This document shows positions 26,670 to 31,925 of a DNA stretch of 33,289 nt, one piece after another (the first letter of the stretch is position 1; every line of letters begins with the position of its first letter). Location: positions 1 to 33,289 of IMG/VR virus record IMGVR_UViG_3300025879_001511; one strand, written 5' to 3'. The translations under genes and the position numbers were made by a program. This stretch comes from a virus. The notes under the pieces are model-generated. The model was not told the DNA's origin. It did no database searches and saw only the letters and a program-made list of their open reading frames with translations.

Positions 26670-26978
26670 ATGGGATTTGGAAATTTTATAAAAAAAGTAG
26701 GAAAGAGTGTAAGTAATGTTGGTAAAACGGTATGGGACGGTACCCAAAAAGCAACAACGTGTCTTAACGCAATTAATAAGGTACAATCTAACGTTCAGGG
26801 ACATGACCCTAGAGGGTGGATGACGGCCTGTGCTAAAGAGACGTTATTTAAATTACAGGGTCCTGATCACTTTAAAAGTTGTTTAACTAATAAAATAAAA
26901 CAGGAAATTAAAGACATAAAAAATCCGGAAAAGTATGCGGAGAAGTTATGGGATGAGATAAAAGGAGGGTGTAGTTAA
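26670..26978 (+). CDS. Small protein with amphipathic N-terminal helix, 102 residues
   Basis: The N-terminus MGFGNFIKKVGKSVSNVGKTVW is a glycine/lysine amphipathic helix of the kind found in membrane-active or virion-associated small proteins. The rest is charged and has four cysteines (three near C-A-K-E-T, K-S-C and the C-terminal G-G-C-S). There is no classical signal peptide or full transmembrane span. A 26-base A/T-rich gap precedes it, longer than between its neighbours. A structural or membrane-active role is a guess. Confidence 0.6.
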   Translation: MGFGNFIKKVGKSVSNVGKTVWDGTQKATTCLNAINKVQSNVQGHDPRGWMTACAKETLFKLQGPDHFKSCLTNKIKQEIKDIKNPEKYAEKLWDEIKGGCS

Positions 26979-27028
26979 AACAGAATTAACGAATTAATTG
27001 TAGAATATAAAAAATTAGCATAAACAAT

Positions 27029-27706
27029 ATGAAGTACATTTCAATAGATATAGAAACTACAGGGTTGGACCCGATAAACGATCAAATACTAAGTATTGGT
27101 GCAATTATCGAGGATACAGAGAATCTGTTACCATTTGATGAGATCCCTAAATTTCACGGAGTAATCAAGAGAAACAGAATTGAAGGTGGTCTCTATGCAA
27201 TTAATCTTAATAGGGACCTTTTAGAAACTATTAATCAATATATGTGCACTAGGGATCAGGATGAAAAGAATGATATAGTTCATATGACTGGTATGTGGTT
27301 TTTTGAAGAGGGTGAAATTGTTGAGGAATTCTATTATTGGTGTGCAATGAACGGATTGGTTGATTTTAACCCAATAGAATCTGGTGGTTTTGTAACCGTT
27401 AAAAATGGAAAATCAGTTCCAGCAATTACAAATAAGACCAAACCATTAACAATTAATGTTGCCGGTAAAAACTTCGGGACTTTCGATAAACTTTTTATTG
27501 AGAGATTACCGAGATGGAAACAACTATTCAGAATAAGACAACGTATCCTTGATCCTGCAATTTTATATGTGGATTGGAAAGAGGATGAAAGTTTACCGGG
27601 TCTGTCTACATGTAAAGAAAGGTCGGGACTTGAGTCAAACATAGTAACCCATAATGCGGTAGAGGATGCGTGGGATGTAATTGAAATACTTAGAAACAAA
27701 TATTAA
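27029..27706 (+). CDS. DEDDh 3'-5' exonuclease (DnaQ-like)
   Basis: Exo I is SIDIETTGLDP with D7 and E9, the Exo II block is probably around NFGTFDKLFI, and Exo III is HNAVEDAWD with H208 and D213, the H-x(4)-D spacing of the DEDDh branch. At 225 residues it is a stand-alone exonuclease, without a polymerase. An insert of ~80 residues between Exo I and II is longer than in oligoribonuclease. Such enzymes trim DNA or RNA 3' ends; the next genes include an RNA ligase and tRNAs, so an RNA role is possible. A 50-base AT-rich gap without a clear promoter precedes it. Confidence 0.85.
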   Translation: MKYISIDIETTGLDPINDQILSIGAIIEDTENLLPFDEIPKFHGVIKRNRIEGGLYAINLNRDLLETINQYMCTRDQDEKNDIVHMTGMWFFEEGEIVEEFYYWCAMNGLVDFNPIESGGFVTVKNGKSVPAITNKTKPLTINVAGKNFGTFDKLFIERLPRWKQLFRIRQRILDPAILYVDWKEDESLPGLSTCKERSGLESNIVTHNAVEDAWDVIEILRNKY

Positions 27707-27719
27707 AACAATTAAAGTT

Positions 27720-27863
27720 ATGAAAATAGACGAAGATAAAGTCTTCGGTGAATTGTATAAAACATACAATAAGAGCGAAATGTTCATGGAAGATGAACAG
27801 TTAGTTAGAGATGTGATACGAATTATAGAACAATTAGAAGAAAAAGTTGATAGAATAAGATGA
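27720..27863 (+). CDS. Small acidic protein, 47 residues
   Basis: The ATG at 27720 is preferred to an in-frame TTG at 27681 that lies within the exonuclease. The product begins MKIDEDKVFGELYK and ends in a leucine/glutamate helix (IIEQLEEKVDRIR), likely a short coiled coil. It ends in an ATGA overlap with the RNA ligase start, so it is probably translated with it. No function is assigned. Confidence 0.5.
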   Translation: MKIDEDKVFGELYKTYNKSEMFMEDEQLVRDVIRIIEQLEEKVDRIR

Positions 27864-28906
27864 GAAAATTAGCAAGTATAAAAAAGATTGATAAACTAGA
27901 ACCTATTGAAGGTGCAGATAGAATTGAACTGGCAACTATTGGAGGCTGGAAAGTTGTAGTTGCAAAAGATGTAGGTCACCAAGAAGGTGATTCAGTAGTT
28001 TACTGTGAAATTGATAGTTTCTTACCAATTGAACCAGAGTTTGAATTCTTAAGAAAGAGTTCTTACAAGAAATTGGTTGATGGTACTGAAGGATTTAGAT
28101 TAAAGACTATTCGTTTAAGAGGTCAATATTCTCAAGGGTTAATTTTACCCCTAAAAGATGCGGTTGAAGTAATGAAACGTAAAGGTGATATTAGACACGT
28201 TGAACCTCTTGGTGAAGGTGATGATGTTACTGAAATGTTAGGTATTATTAAATGGGACCCACCAATTCCTGCAAATCTTGCCGGAGTTGCTAAAGGTAAC
28301 TTCCCATCATTCTTACAAAAGACAGATGAGGAGAGAGTTCAAAACCTTAAAGATGAATATGAAACCTGGAAAGGTGAAGACCACCAATTCTATGTTACAG
28401 AGAAACTTGATGGTAGTTCTGCAACGTTTTACTACAGAGATGGAGAATTTGGGGTTTGTTCAAGAAACTTAGAACTTGAAAGAAACGAAGATAATACGTT
28501 TTGGAAAGTTGCAAAAGAACTGGACCTAGAGGCTAAGTTAGCAGCGGTTGGTAAGAACATTTGTATTCAAGGCGAATTAATCGGTGAAGGAGTTCAAAAG
28601 AACAGATATAAAATCAAGGGACAAACTGTAAGATTCTTTAATGTATTTGATATCGATAGTTACGAAAGAATGAGTTACGGTGAAATGACAAATCTAATCA
28701 GTGAAGTCATGGAACTACAAATGGTACCAGTAGCCGCAGTACCAGGCTTTAAATTACCAGATACTATTGAGGATTTATTAGTAATAGCAGAAGCAAAATC
28801 AATAATGAACGATAAAGCAGAGCGTGAAGGTATTGTAATCCGAAGCGCAGATAACAAAATCTCATTTAAAGCAATTAGTAATAAGTTCCTCCTAAAATCA
28901 GAATAA
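27860..28906 (+). CDS. RNA ligase of the DraRnl/Rnl5 type (N-terminal OB-like module, nucleotidyltransferase C-terminal)
   Basis: The 348 residues fit an N-terminal module (1-~170) plus a ligase domain. Motif I is EKLDGSS with K182 as the AMP-accepting lysine, then CSRN at 200-203, motif III CIQGELIGEGVQ at 235-246, motif IV EGIVIRS, and motif V SFKAISNKFLLK at the C-terminal end. The layout matches the Deinococcus DRB0094 ligase, which seals 3'-OH to 5'-phosphate RNA nicks, rather than T4 Rnl1. It is a second ligase besides the Rnl1-type gene at 32823. Overlap with the previous gene is ATGA. It probably repairs broken tRNA or other RNA during infection. Confidence 0.88.
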   Translation: MRKLASIKKIDKLEPIEGADRIELATIGGWKVVVAKDVGHQEGDSVVYCEIDSFLPIEPEFEFLRKSSYKKLVDGTEGFRLKTIRLRGQYSQGLILPLKDAVEVMKRKGDIRHVEPLGEGDDVTEMLGIIKWDPPIPANLAGVAKGNFPSFLQKTDEERVQNLKDEYETWKGEDHQFYVTEKLDGSSATFYYRDGEFGVCSRNLELERNEDNTFWKVAKELDLEAKLAAVGKNICIQGELIGEGVQKNRYKIKGQTVRFFNVFDIDSYERMSYGEMTNLISEVMELQMVPVAAVPGFKLPDTIEDLLVIAEAKSIMNDKAEREGIVIRSADNKISFKAISNKFLLKSE

Positions 28907-28907
28907 G

Positions 28908-29060
28908 ATGGCAAATAAGAAAAAAGTAACATACAACTATAGACCCTTTAACCCGGTCCCATTTATTACGGGAGTACTTTCGGTAATGGTAAGTTGGTAT
29001 TTTAACAAGAGTGAAATTATCTCCAAACCATTTATAATAGTGTTGGAAACATTAAGTTGA
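28908..29060 (+). CDS. Small hydrophobic protein, 50 residues
   Basis: A short ORF starts one base after the RNA ligase stop and ends where the tRNA region begins. The product starts MANKKKVTYNYRPFNPVP and then has a hydrophobic stretch (FITGVLSVMVSWYF) and a second one near the end (IISKPFIIVLETL). A small single- or double-span membrane protein is likely; N-terminal lysines suggest the N-terminus stays in the cytoplasm. No family is recognised. Confidence 0.5.
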   Translation: MANKKKVTYNYRPFNPVPFITGVLSVMVSWYFNKSEIISKPFIIVLETLS

Positions 29061-29080
29061 TTAGATAGGAACAATCTAAT
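29060..29080 (+). ncRNA. Perfect 7-bp hairpin at the start of the tRNA region
   Basis: ATTAGAT (29060-29066) pairs exactly with ATCTAAT (29074-29080) across a seven-base loop, overlapping the stop codon of the small gene before it. No T-run follows, so it is not a standard terminator. It may mark the 3' end or a processing site of the upstream messenger. Confidence 0.3.
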
Positions 29081-29107
29081 ACAGCTATTATAGATGGTTA
29101 AAAATTA

Positions 29108-29162
29108 AAAGTTAGACGTTCATAGGGAACTTAAAAGGGATTCAAATCACCATTCTAACTTT
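29108..29162 (+). ncRNA. Candidate structured RNA closed by a 9-bp helix
   Basis: AAAGTTAGA (29108-29116) pairs perfectly with TCTAACTTT (29154-29162). Inside are a GTTC/GAAC mini-hairpin (29118-29130) and the sequence AACTTAAAAGGGATT (29129-29143), which recurs in altered form near 29249 and 32191. The size and closed ends look like a degenerate tRNA but no D-arm, anticodon arm or proper T-arm can be drawn. Confidence 0.3.
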
Positions 29163-29171
29163 ATCATAAGT

Positions 29172-29212
29172 ACTTACCACGATAAACATAAGAACATCGT
29201 ACCAGGGTAAGT
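29172..29212 (+). ncRNA. Long stem-loop, 7+5 bp, upstream of tRNA-Thr
   Basis: ACTTACC (29172-29178) pairs with GGTAAGT (29206-29212) and stacks on ACGAT/ATCGT (29179-29183 with 29196-29200), leaving a five-base bulge and a twelve-base loop. Perfect pairing of twelve positions in a non-coding stretch argues for a folded RNA; TCTTTT follows at once, so it could also act as a weak terminator. Confidence 0.35.
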
Positions 29213-29219
29213 CTTTTGC

Positions 29220-29312
29220 GAAGAGGTAGTGAAGCTGTTAGGGTAGGTAACTTAAAAAGGGTTTGTAATATACCTACCAAACCAGAAACCCTGAAAGACC
29301 CGAAACCTCTTC
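29220..29312 (+). ncRNA. Candidate pseudoknot RNA flush against tRNA-Thr
   Basis: An 8-bp closing helix (GAAGAGGT 29220-29227 with ACCTCTTC 29305-29312) ends four bases before tRNA-Thr. Inside, GGTAGGTA/TACCTACC (29242-29249 with 29271-29278) forms a hairpin whose loop sequence GGGTTT (29259-29264) can pair with AAACCC (29286-29291), giving an H-type pseudoknot. AAACC also occurs at 29279-29283, an alternative partner. No known RNA family is recognised. Confidence 0.4.
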
Positions 29313-29316
29313 ATTT

Positions 29317-29388
29317 GCTCGGATAGTTTAGTTGGTAAAACAATTGACTTGTAATCAATAGTCCTCAGTTCGAACCTGAGTCTGAGCT
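29317..29388 (+). tRNA. tRNA-Thr (anticodon UGU)
   Basis: A full cloverleaf can be drawn: acceptor GCTCGGA/TCTGAGC with one G-T pair, D-arm GTTT/AAAC, anticodon stem ATTGA/TCAAT with loop CTTGTAA (anticodon TGT at 34-36), and T-arm CTCAG-TTCGAAC-CTGAG. The discriminator is T. CCA is not encoded: CAA follows. It reads ACA and other ACN codons. Confidence 0.93.
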
Positions 29389-29605
29389 CAACGAGTAAGA
29401 GATACTCACAGACATCTATGGAGTCTATAAATAAAATAGGGGTATTAGACTGGACATCCTTAATGCCGGTCTCTGAGGAATAAAGGCAGGTAGTAGAGCC
29501 TCCCAGTAACTTGACTTGTTTTTATGTGGTAAGACACTAATGGTTTAAATGAAAGTATGAGAAAACCGTTAAAATCTAGTTTGGCAAATCTCACTAAACG
29601 AAAAT
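29389..29605 (+). ncRNA. 217-base structured spacer between tRNA-Thr and tRNA-Gly, with pseudoknot
   Basis: No ORF of note is present. Helices seen are GAGTA/TACTC (29393-29407), AGACTGG with CCGGTCT (around 29447-29472, one wobble) and a 9-bp stem TAATGGTTT/AAACCGTTA (29538-29546 with 29563-29571, one wobble). The loop of the last contains TGAGA (29558-29562), which pairs with TCTCA (29589-29593), giving a classic H-type pseudoknot with no gap between the stems, 12 bases before tRNA-Gly. A stable RNA is suspected, as in the T4 tRNA cluster, which also encodes non-tRNA stable RNAs. Confidence 0.4.
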
Positions 29606-29677
29606 GCGGCTATCGTATAATGGTCATTACTTTAGACTTCCAATCTAAAGATGAGAGTTCGATTCTCTCTAGCCGCT
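29606..29677 (+). tRNA. tRNA-Gly (anticodon UCC)
   Basis: Acceptor GCGGCTA/TAGCCGC is perfect, anticodon stem TTAGA/TCTAA with loop CTTCCAA gives TCC, and the T-arm is GAGAG-TTCGATT-CTCTC. Discriminator T; followed by CCG, so CCA is not encoded. It reads GGA/GGG. Confidence 0.93.
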
Positions 29678-29692
29678 CCGGGAAGTTGTTTT

Positions 29693-29727
29693 TGTACTTC
29701 CTTACTATTTATTAGAAAGGAAGTACA
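29693..29727 (+). promoter_or_regulatory. 11-bp perfect inverted repeat over the ribosome-binding region of the GIY-YIG gene
   Basis: TGTACTTCCTT (29693-29703) and AAGGAAGTACA (29717-29727) pair exactly across a 13-base loop that contains TATTTATT. The right arm carries GGAAG, a purine-rich site three to nine bases before the ATG at 29730, so the hairpin would hide it. In T4, hairpins that hide start sites block early translation of I-TevI and some late genes; the same logic may apply here. Confidence 0.5.
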
Positions 29728-29729
29728 TT

Positions 29730-30410
29730 ATGGCAAAAAAACAATACGGTACAAGAAAAAAGTACCACTTTATTTATAAGACCACAAATTTATTGAGTGG
29801 AAGATATTATATAGGAATGCATTCAACAGATGATTTGAATGATGGATATTTAGGATCTGGAATACTACTAAGGAGATCGATAAATAAATATGGTAAAGAA
29901 AATCATTCGATAGAGATCTTGGAATTTTTAAATTCAAGAGAGGAATTAGCAGTAAGAGAAAAAGAGGTAGTATCTCTTCAAGAAATTGCTAAGAAGGAAT
30001 GTATGAATCTAAAAGTAGGTGGAGATGGAGGCTTTACCAAAGAACAGGCACAAAGAGGTAGGAGAAAAACAAACGAGATCTTAGTTGGAAAATATGGAAA
30101 GGAATATGGAAAGTTTATAGCAAAACGATGGAGAGATTCACTAAACGAAGATGACCATGAAAAACTTTCAAATAAAATATCAGAAGGACTAAAAGCAGTT
30201 AACTTTAATCATGCAACAATGTTAGGTAGGACACACAGTACCAGCACTATTAAACTGATGAAAGCGACTAAAAAAGGTCATGGCAAAGGTAAGGAAAACT
30301 CACAGTACGGAACCTGTTGGATTACAAATGATGTTGAGAGTAAGAAAATTCATAAAGGAGATGCAATACCTGAGGGTTGGAGATTAGGTAGAAAAGTAAA
30401 AAAGAAATAA
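29730..30410 (+). CDS. GIY-YIG homing endonuclease (free-standing)
   Basis: The N-terminal 90 residues are a GIY-YIG nuclease domain: F-I-Y-K-T-T-N replaces GIY, Y-Y-I-G-M-H is the YIG part, with SINKYGKENHSIEILE and N-L-K-V-G-G-D-G-G after it. A basic linker leads to a C-terminal module with GTCWITND and I-P-E-G-W-R-L-G-R, a DNA-binding end seen in many phage homing endonucleases. The 226 residues are complete. It lies between tRNA-Gly and tRNA-Glu, as T4 SegB lies in the T4 tRNA region, and probably spreads the tRNA block by cutting tRNA-lacking relatives. Expression may be gated by the hairpin before it. Confidence 0.85.
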   Translation: MAKKQYGTRKKYHFIYKTTNLLSGRYYIGMHSTDDLNDGYLGSGILLRRSINKYGKENHSIEILEFLNSREELAVREKEVVSLQEIAKKECMNLKVGGDGGFTKEQAQRGRRKTNEILVGKYGKEYGKFIAKRWRDSLNEDDHEKLSNKISEGLKAVNFNHATMLGRTHSTSTIKLMKATKKGHGKGKENSQYGTCWITNDVESKKIHKGDAIPEGWRLGRKVKKK

Positions 30411-30525
30411 GCCCGAAGTACAAGGGAACGAAGATAGGTACTGCCTCTTAACAATGCACACTGATACCTCCAAATCGTATGTTGGCACAGTTAGTAACTA
30501 TGGGGATAATTTAAAAGTTACAAAT
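30411..30525 (+). other. 115-base spacer between the endonuclease and tRNA-Glu
   Basis: No gene is seen. Short helices can be drawn: AGGTA/TACCT (30436-30440 with 30465-30469), TGCC/GGCA (30442-30487), and GTAACT/AGTTAC (30494-30499 with 30516-30521), whose loop holds GGGGAT and which ends four bases before tRNA-Glu. The pairing is weaker than in other spacers of the cluster. Confidence 0.3.
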
Positions 30526-30597
30526 GCTCCGTTCGACAACTGGCTAAGTCACCACCCTTTCACGGTGGAGTAAGGGGATCGATACCCCTACGGAGTA
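30526..30597 (+). tRNA. tRNA-Glu (anticodon UUC)
   Basis: Acceptor GCTCCGT/ACGGAGT with a G-T first pair, D-stem GAC/GTC, anticodon stem CCACC/GGTGG with loop CTTTCAC (TTC), and T-stem AGGGG/CCCCT with the variant loop ATCGATA. Discriminator A; CTA follows rather than CCA. It reads GAA/GAG. Confidence 0.92.
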
Positions 30598-30598
30598 C

Positions 30599-30704
30599 TA
30601 TTGAATGGCGTTGCACCGGCACCTGGGCTAGTTTGGGTTACAAATAAGAATCGGTCTTTGTATAGTGTGTGGTTTTTGAACCTCGCCCTATAACACATTC
30701 AATA
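30599..30704 (+). ncRNA. Candidate structured RNA exactly filling the tRNA-Glu/tRNA-Ala gap
   Basis: A perfect 9-bp helix (TATTGAATG 30599-30607 with CATTCAATA 30696-30704) starts two bases after tRNA-Glu and stops four bases before tRNA-Ala. Nested inside are GGGC/GCCC (30625-30628 with 30685-30688) and two hairpins, TACAAA/TTTGTA (30639-30662) and GGTT/AACC (30671-30682). TGC-ACCG-GCA at 30612-30621 may add a third. The nested, gap-free arrangement suggests a multibranched RNA released together with the tRNAs. No known family fits. Confidence 0.45.
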
Positions 30705-30707
30705 TTT

Positions 30708-30780
30708 GGGGATTTGGTGAAATTGGCTATCATCATAGATTTGCATTCTATAGTTCCGGGTTCGAGTCCCGGTTTCTCCA
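30708..30780 (+). tRNA. tRNA-Ala (anticodon UGC)
   Basis: Anticodon stem ATAGA/TCTAT with loop TTTGCAT gives TGC; T-arm CCGGG-TTCGAGT-CCCGG is perfect; D-stem GTGA/TCAT. The acceptor GGGGATT/TTTCTCC keeps the G3-U70 pair and A73, the known alanine identity elements, but has T-T mismatches at 6-67 and 7-66. CCA is not encoded (CAA follows). It reads GCA and other GCN. Confidence 0.88.
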
Positions 30781-30781
30781 C

Positions 30782-30935
30782 AAAATAATAAGCGAGGTAA
30801 GACTGGTAGGCTACTAATCCTAATGCTTGAAAGAGTACTGGAGAGGCTAACGAAAGAACCAAACGAGTAGTTAGTTGAAGGGATTTACTTGAAGGTTAAG
30901 TTTGGTGTAGAGTAAATTGTGTAACTTATTATTTT
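30782..30935 (+). ncRNA. Candidate pseudoknot RNA between tRNA-Ala and tRNA-Asp, closed by an 11-bp helix
   Basis: AAAATAATAAG (30782-30792) pairs perfectly with CTTATTATTTT (30925-30935), starting two bases after tRNA-Ala. Inside, ACCAAAC/GTTTGGT (30858-30864 with 30900-30906) interleaves with ATTTACT/AGTAAAT (30883-30889 with 30911-30917), an H-type pseudoknot of two 7-bp stems; the last loop is only four bases, which is tight. An eleven-base perfect helix in non-coding sequence is unlikely by chance at this position, although A/T-rich. Confidence 0.45.
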
Positions 30936-30944
30936 AATTATGAG

Positions 30945-31003
30945 ATATCTACCTTTGGTAGGTATTATGTCAAGGTTTTCTTGGTTGTACCCGAAACAAC
31001 CAA
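30945..31003 (+). ncRNA. Two strong hairpins just before tRNA-Asp
   Basis: ATATCTACC/GGTAGGTAT (30945-30953 with 30957-30965, one wobble, three-base loop) and TTGGTTGT/ACAACCAA (30981-30988 with 30996-31003, seven-base loop) lie in tandem; the second ends five bases before the tRNA. The sequence ACCCGAAAC in the second loop also occurs just before tRNA-Thr (29298-29306). Confidence 0.4.
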
Positions 31004-31008
31004 TTGCT

Positions 31009-31080
31009 GGTCTATTGGTGAAGTGGCTATCATATCTGCCTGTCACGCAGAAGTAGAGGGGTCGGAACCCTCATAGACCG
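31009..31080 (+). tRNA. tRNA-Asp (anticodon GUC)
   Basis: Acceptor GGTCTAT/ATAGACC is perfect, D-stem GTGA/TCAT, anticodon stem TCTGC/GCAGA with loop CTGTCAC (GTC), T-stem GAGGG/CCCTC with the unusual loop GTCGGAA. Discriminator G73 is an aspartate identity element. CAA follows, so CCA is not encoded. It reads GAC/GAT. Confidence 0.92.
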
Positions 31081-31132
31081 CAAATCTTAGGAGTAATTAA
31101 CCTGAGACTGAGAGGTTCGAAACTCTCGTTTG
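31081..31132 (+). ncRNA. tRNA-like three-way element directly after tRNA-Asp
   Basis: CAAA/TTTG (31081-31084 with 31129-31132) closes two hairpins: TCTTAGG/CCTGAGA (31085-31107, nine-base loop) and GAGAG/CTCTC (31110-31127) with a GTTCGAAA loop like a T-arm. It resembles a tRNA lacking the D-arm, with a short acceptor. It may be a decayed tRNA or a tRNA mimic that recruits processing enzymes. Confidence 0.35.
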
Positions 31133-31190
31133 GTAGTAGTGTAGTGGGCACACTGTGAAGTTGGAACCGATATGGGGAATGCGGAACGGA

Positions 31191-31219
31191 GGTATAGAGG
31201 TTCGAATCCTTACCATACC
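31191..31219 (+). other. Orphan T-arm-like hairpin, possible decayed tRNA 3' end
   Basis: GGTAT/ATACC (31191-31195 with 31215-31219) and GAGG/CCTT (31197-31200 with 31208-31211) enclose TTCGAAT, the canonical T-loop. Upstream, AGTGT-AGTGGGC-ACACT (31137-31153) looks like a D-arm, but no acceptor or intact anticodon stem joins them. It lies just before the second GIY-YIG gene. Confidence 0.3.
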
Positions 31220-31256
31220 AACTAATATCACTGTGAGTGATTACATTCCTATTAAT

Positions 31257-31766
31257 ATGAAATATACGGTATACAAAACAACAAACAAAATAAATGGTAA
31301 GGTTTATATTGGAAAACACCAAACCAAAAATCCATATGATAACTATATGGGTAGTGGTAGGGCAATCAGGGAAGCATTAAAAAAGTATGGAAAAGGATCC
31401 TTTGAAAAACAAGTTTTGTTTATATTTGATAGTGAGGAAGAAATGAATAATAAAGAAAAAGAACTAGTAAACGAGTCGTTTATCTCAACTAGTGAAACCT
31501 ATAATATGGGTTTAGGTGGTGAGGGTGGACCAATGTTCTTAGGGTTAAAACACACACTTGAGACCAAGAAAAAGTTGTCTGAAATTAATAAAGGGAAAAA
31601 ACCAACTAACGAAACGAGAAAAAAAATTTCAGATGCAAATCGTAGAAGGGGGATATCAGAAGAAACCAAAAAGAAAATATCAGAAAAGGCAAAACAAAGG
31701 TGGTCAAATAAAACTCATAGAAAAGAACATTCTGAGATCATGAAAAACTATTACAACACTAAGTAA
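31257..31766 (+). CDS. GIY-YIG homing endonuclease with NUMOD3-like repeats
   Basis: The start is the ATG at 31257, where the nuclease fold begins (KYTVYKTTNKINGKVYIGKHQ); upstream in-frame sequence to 31155 lies in structured RNA and is not expected to be translated. The nuclease domain is followed by repeated basic helices, G-L-K-H-T-x-E-T-K-K-K-L-S, K-P-T-N-E-T-R-K-K-I-S and G-I-S-E-E-T-K-K-K-I-S, which are NUMOD3-type DNA-binding units. At 169 residues it is a normal free-standing homing endonuclease. It is a distant relative of the gene at 29730, with a different DNA-binding end, and lies next to tRNA-fMet. It likely mobilises the tRNA block. Confidence 0.85.
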   Translation: MKYTVYKTTNKINGKVYIGKHQTKNPYDNYMGSGRAIREALKKYGKGSFEKQVLFIFDSEEEMNNKEKELVNESFISTSETYNMGLGGEGGPMFLGLKHTLETKKKLSEINKGKKPTNETRKKISDANRRRGISEETKKKISEKAKQRWSNKTHRKEHSEIMKNYYNTK

Positions 31767-31776
31767 AATAATATAT

Positions 31777-31851
31777 AGTGGGGTGGACTGGAGGTGGTTC
31801 CAGCTCGGGCTCATATCCCGAACGACGCAGGTTCGAATCCTGCCCCCGCAA
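31777..31851 (+). tRNA. Initiator tRNA-fMet (anticodon CAU)
   Basis: The CTCATAT loop gives anticodon CAT on a stem TCGGG/CCCGA that contains the three consecutive G-C pairs diagnostic of bacterial initiators. Positions 1 and 72 are A and A, an unpaired first position like C1-A72 of E. coli fMet; the rest of the acceptor is GTGGGG/CCCCGC with one wobble. T-arm GCAGG-TTCGAAT-CCTGC is perfect and D-arm CTGG/CCAG is preceded by two extra bases. CTA follows A73; CCA is not encoded. Confidence 0.85.
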
Positions 31852-31903
31852 CTAAAAACAAAAACATTATGAAAGGAAAAGAAAAAATTAACTCACCATA
31901 GTC

Positions 31904-31920
31904 TTGTTCTATTAGAACAA
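31904..31920 (+). promoter_or_regulatory. 6-bp hairpin before the 76-residue gene
   Basis: TTGTTC (31904-31909) pairs with GAACAA (31915-31920) around a TATTA loop, five bases before the ATG at 31926. It could affect initiation there or end the tRNA-fMet precursor. A ten-codon reading frame (31869-31901) precedes it; no evidence supports translation. Confidence 0.25.
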
Positions 31921-31925
31921 AGATT

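Noticed and set aside
29108-29162. A tRNA gene closed by AAAGTTAGA/TCTAACTTT
   Set aside because: The ends pair perfectly and a TTCAAAT is present, but the interior is too short and no D-arm, anticodon stem or T-stem can be drawn.
29172-29216. Strong rho-independent terminator before tRNA-Thr
   Set aside because: The stem is followed only by TCTTTT and contains a five-base bulge, and the tRNA region downstream must be transcribed; treated as a structured RNA instead.
30782-30935. Group I intron core (P3-P7 pseudoknot)
   Set aside because: The interleaved stems resemble P3/P7, but there is no room for P8 between the 3' strands, no conserved P7 or J8/7 sequence, and the flanking tRNAs are intact, not split.
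30598-31008. HDV-like (theta) ribozymes next to phage tRNAs
   Set aside because: Theta ribozymes are known beside phage tRNAs, but here the outermost helix is closed rather than part of the P1/P2 pseudoknot, and no P3, P1.1 or catalytic-C segment could be placed. An Infernal search with the HDV-like models would decide it.
31155-31256. Upstream extension of the second GIY-YIG gene
   Set aside because: The in-frame sequence runs through tRNA-like hairpins and has no resemblance to the nuclease fold, which begins at the ATG at 31257.
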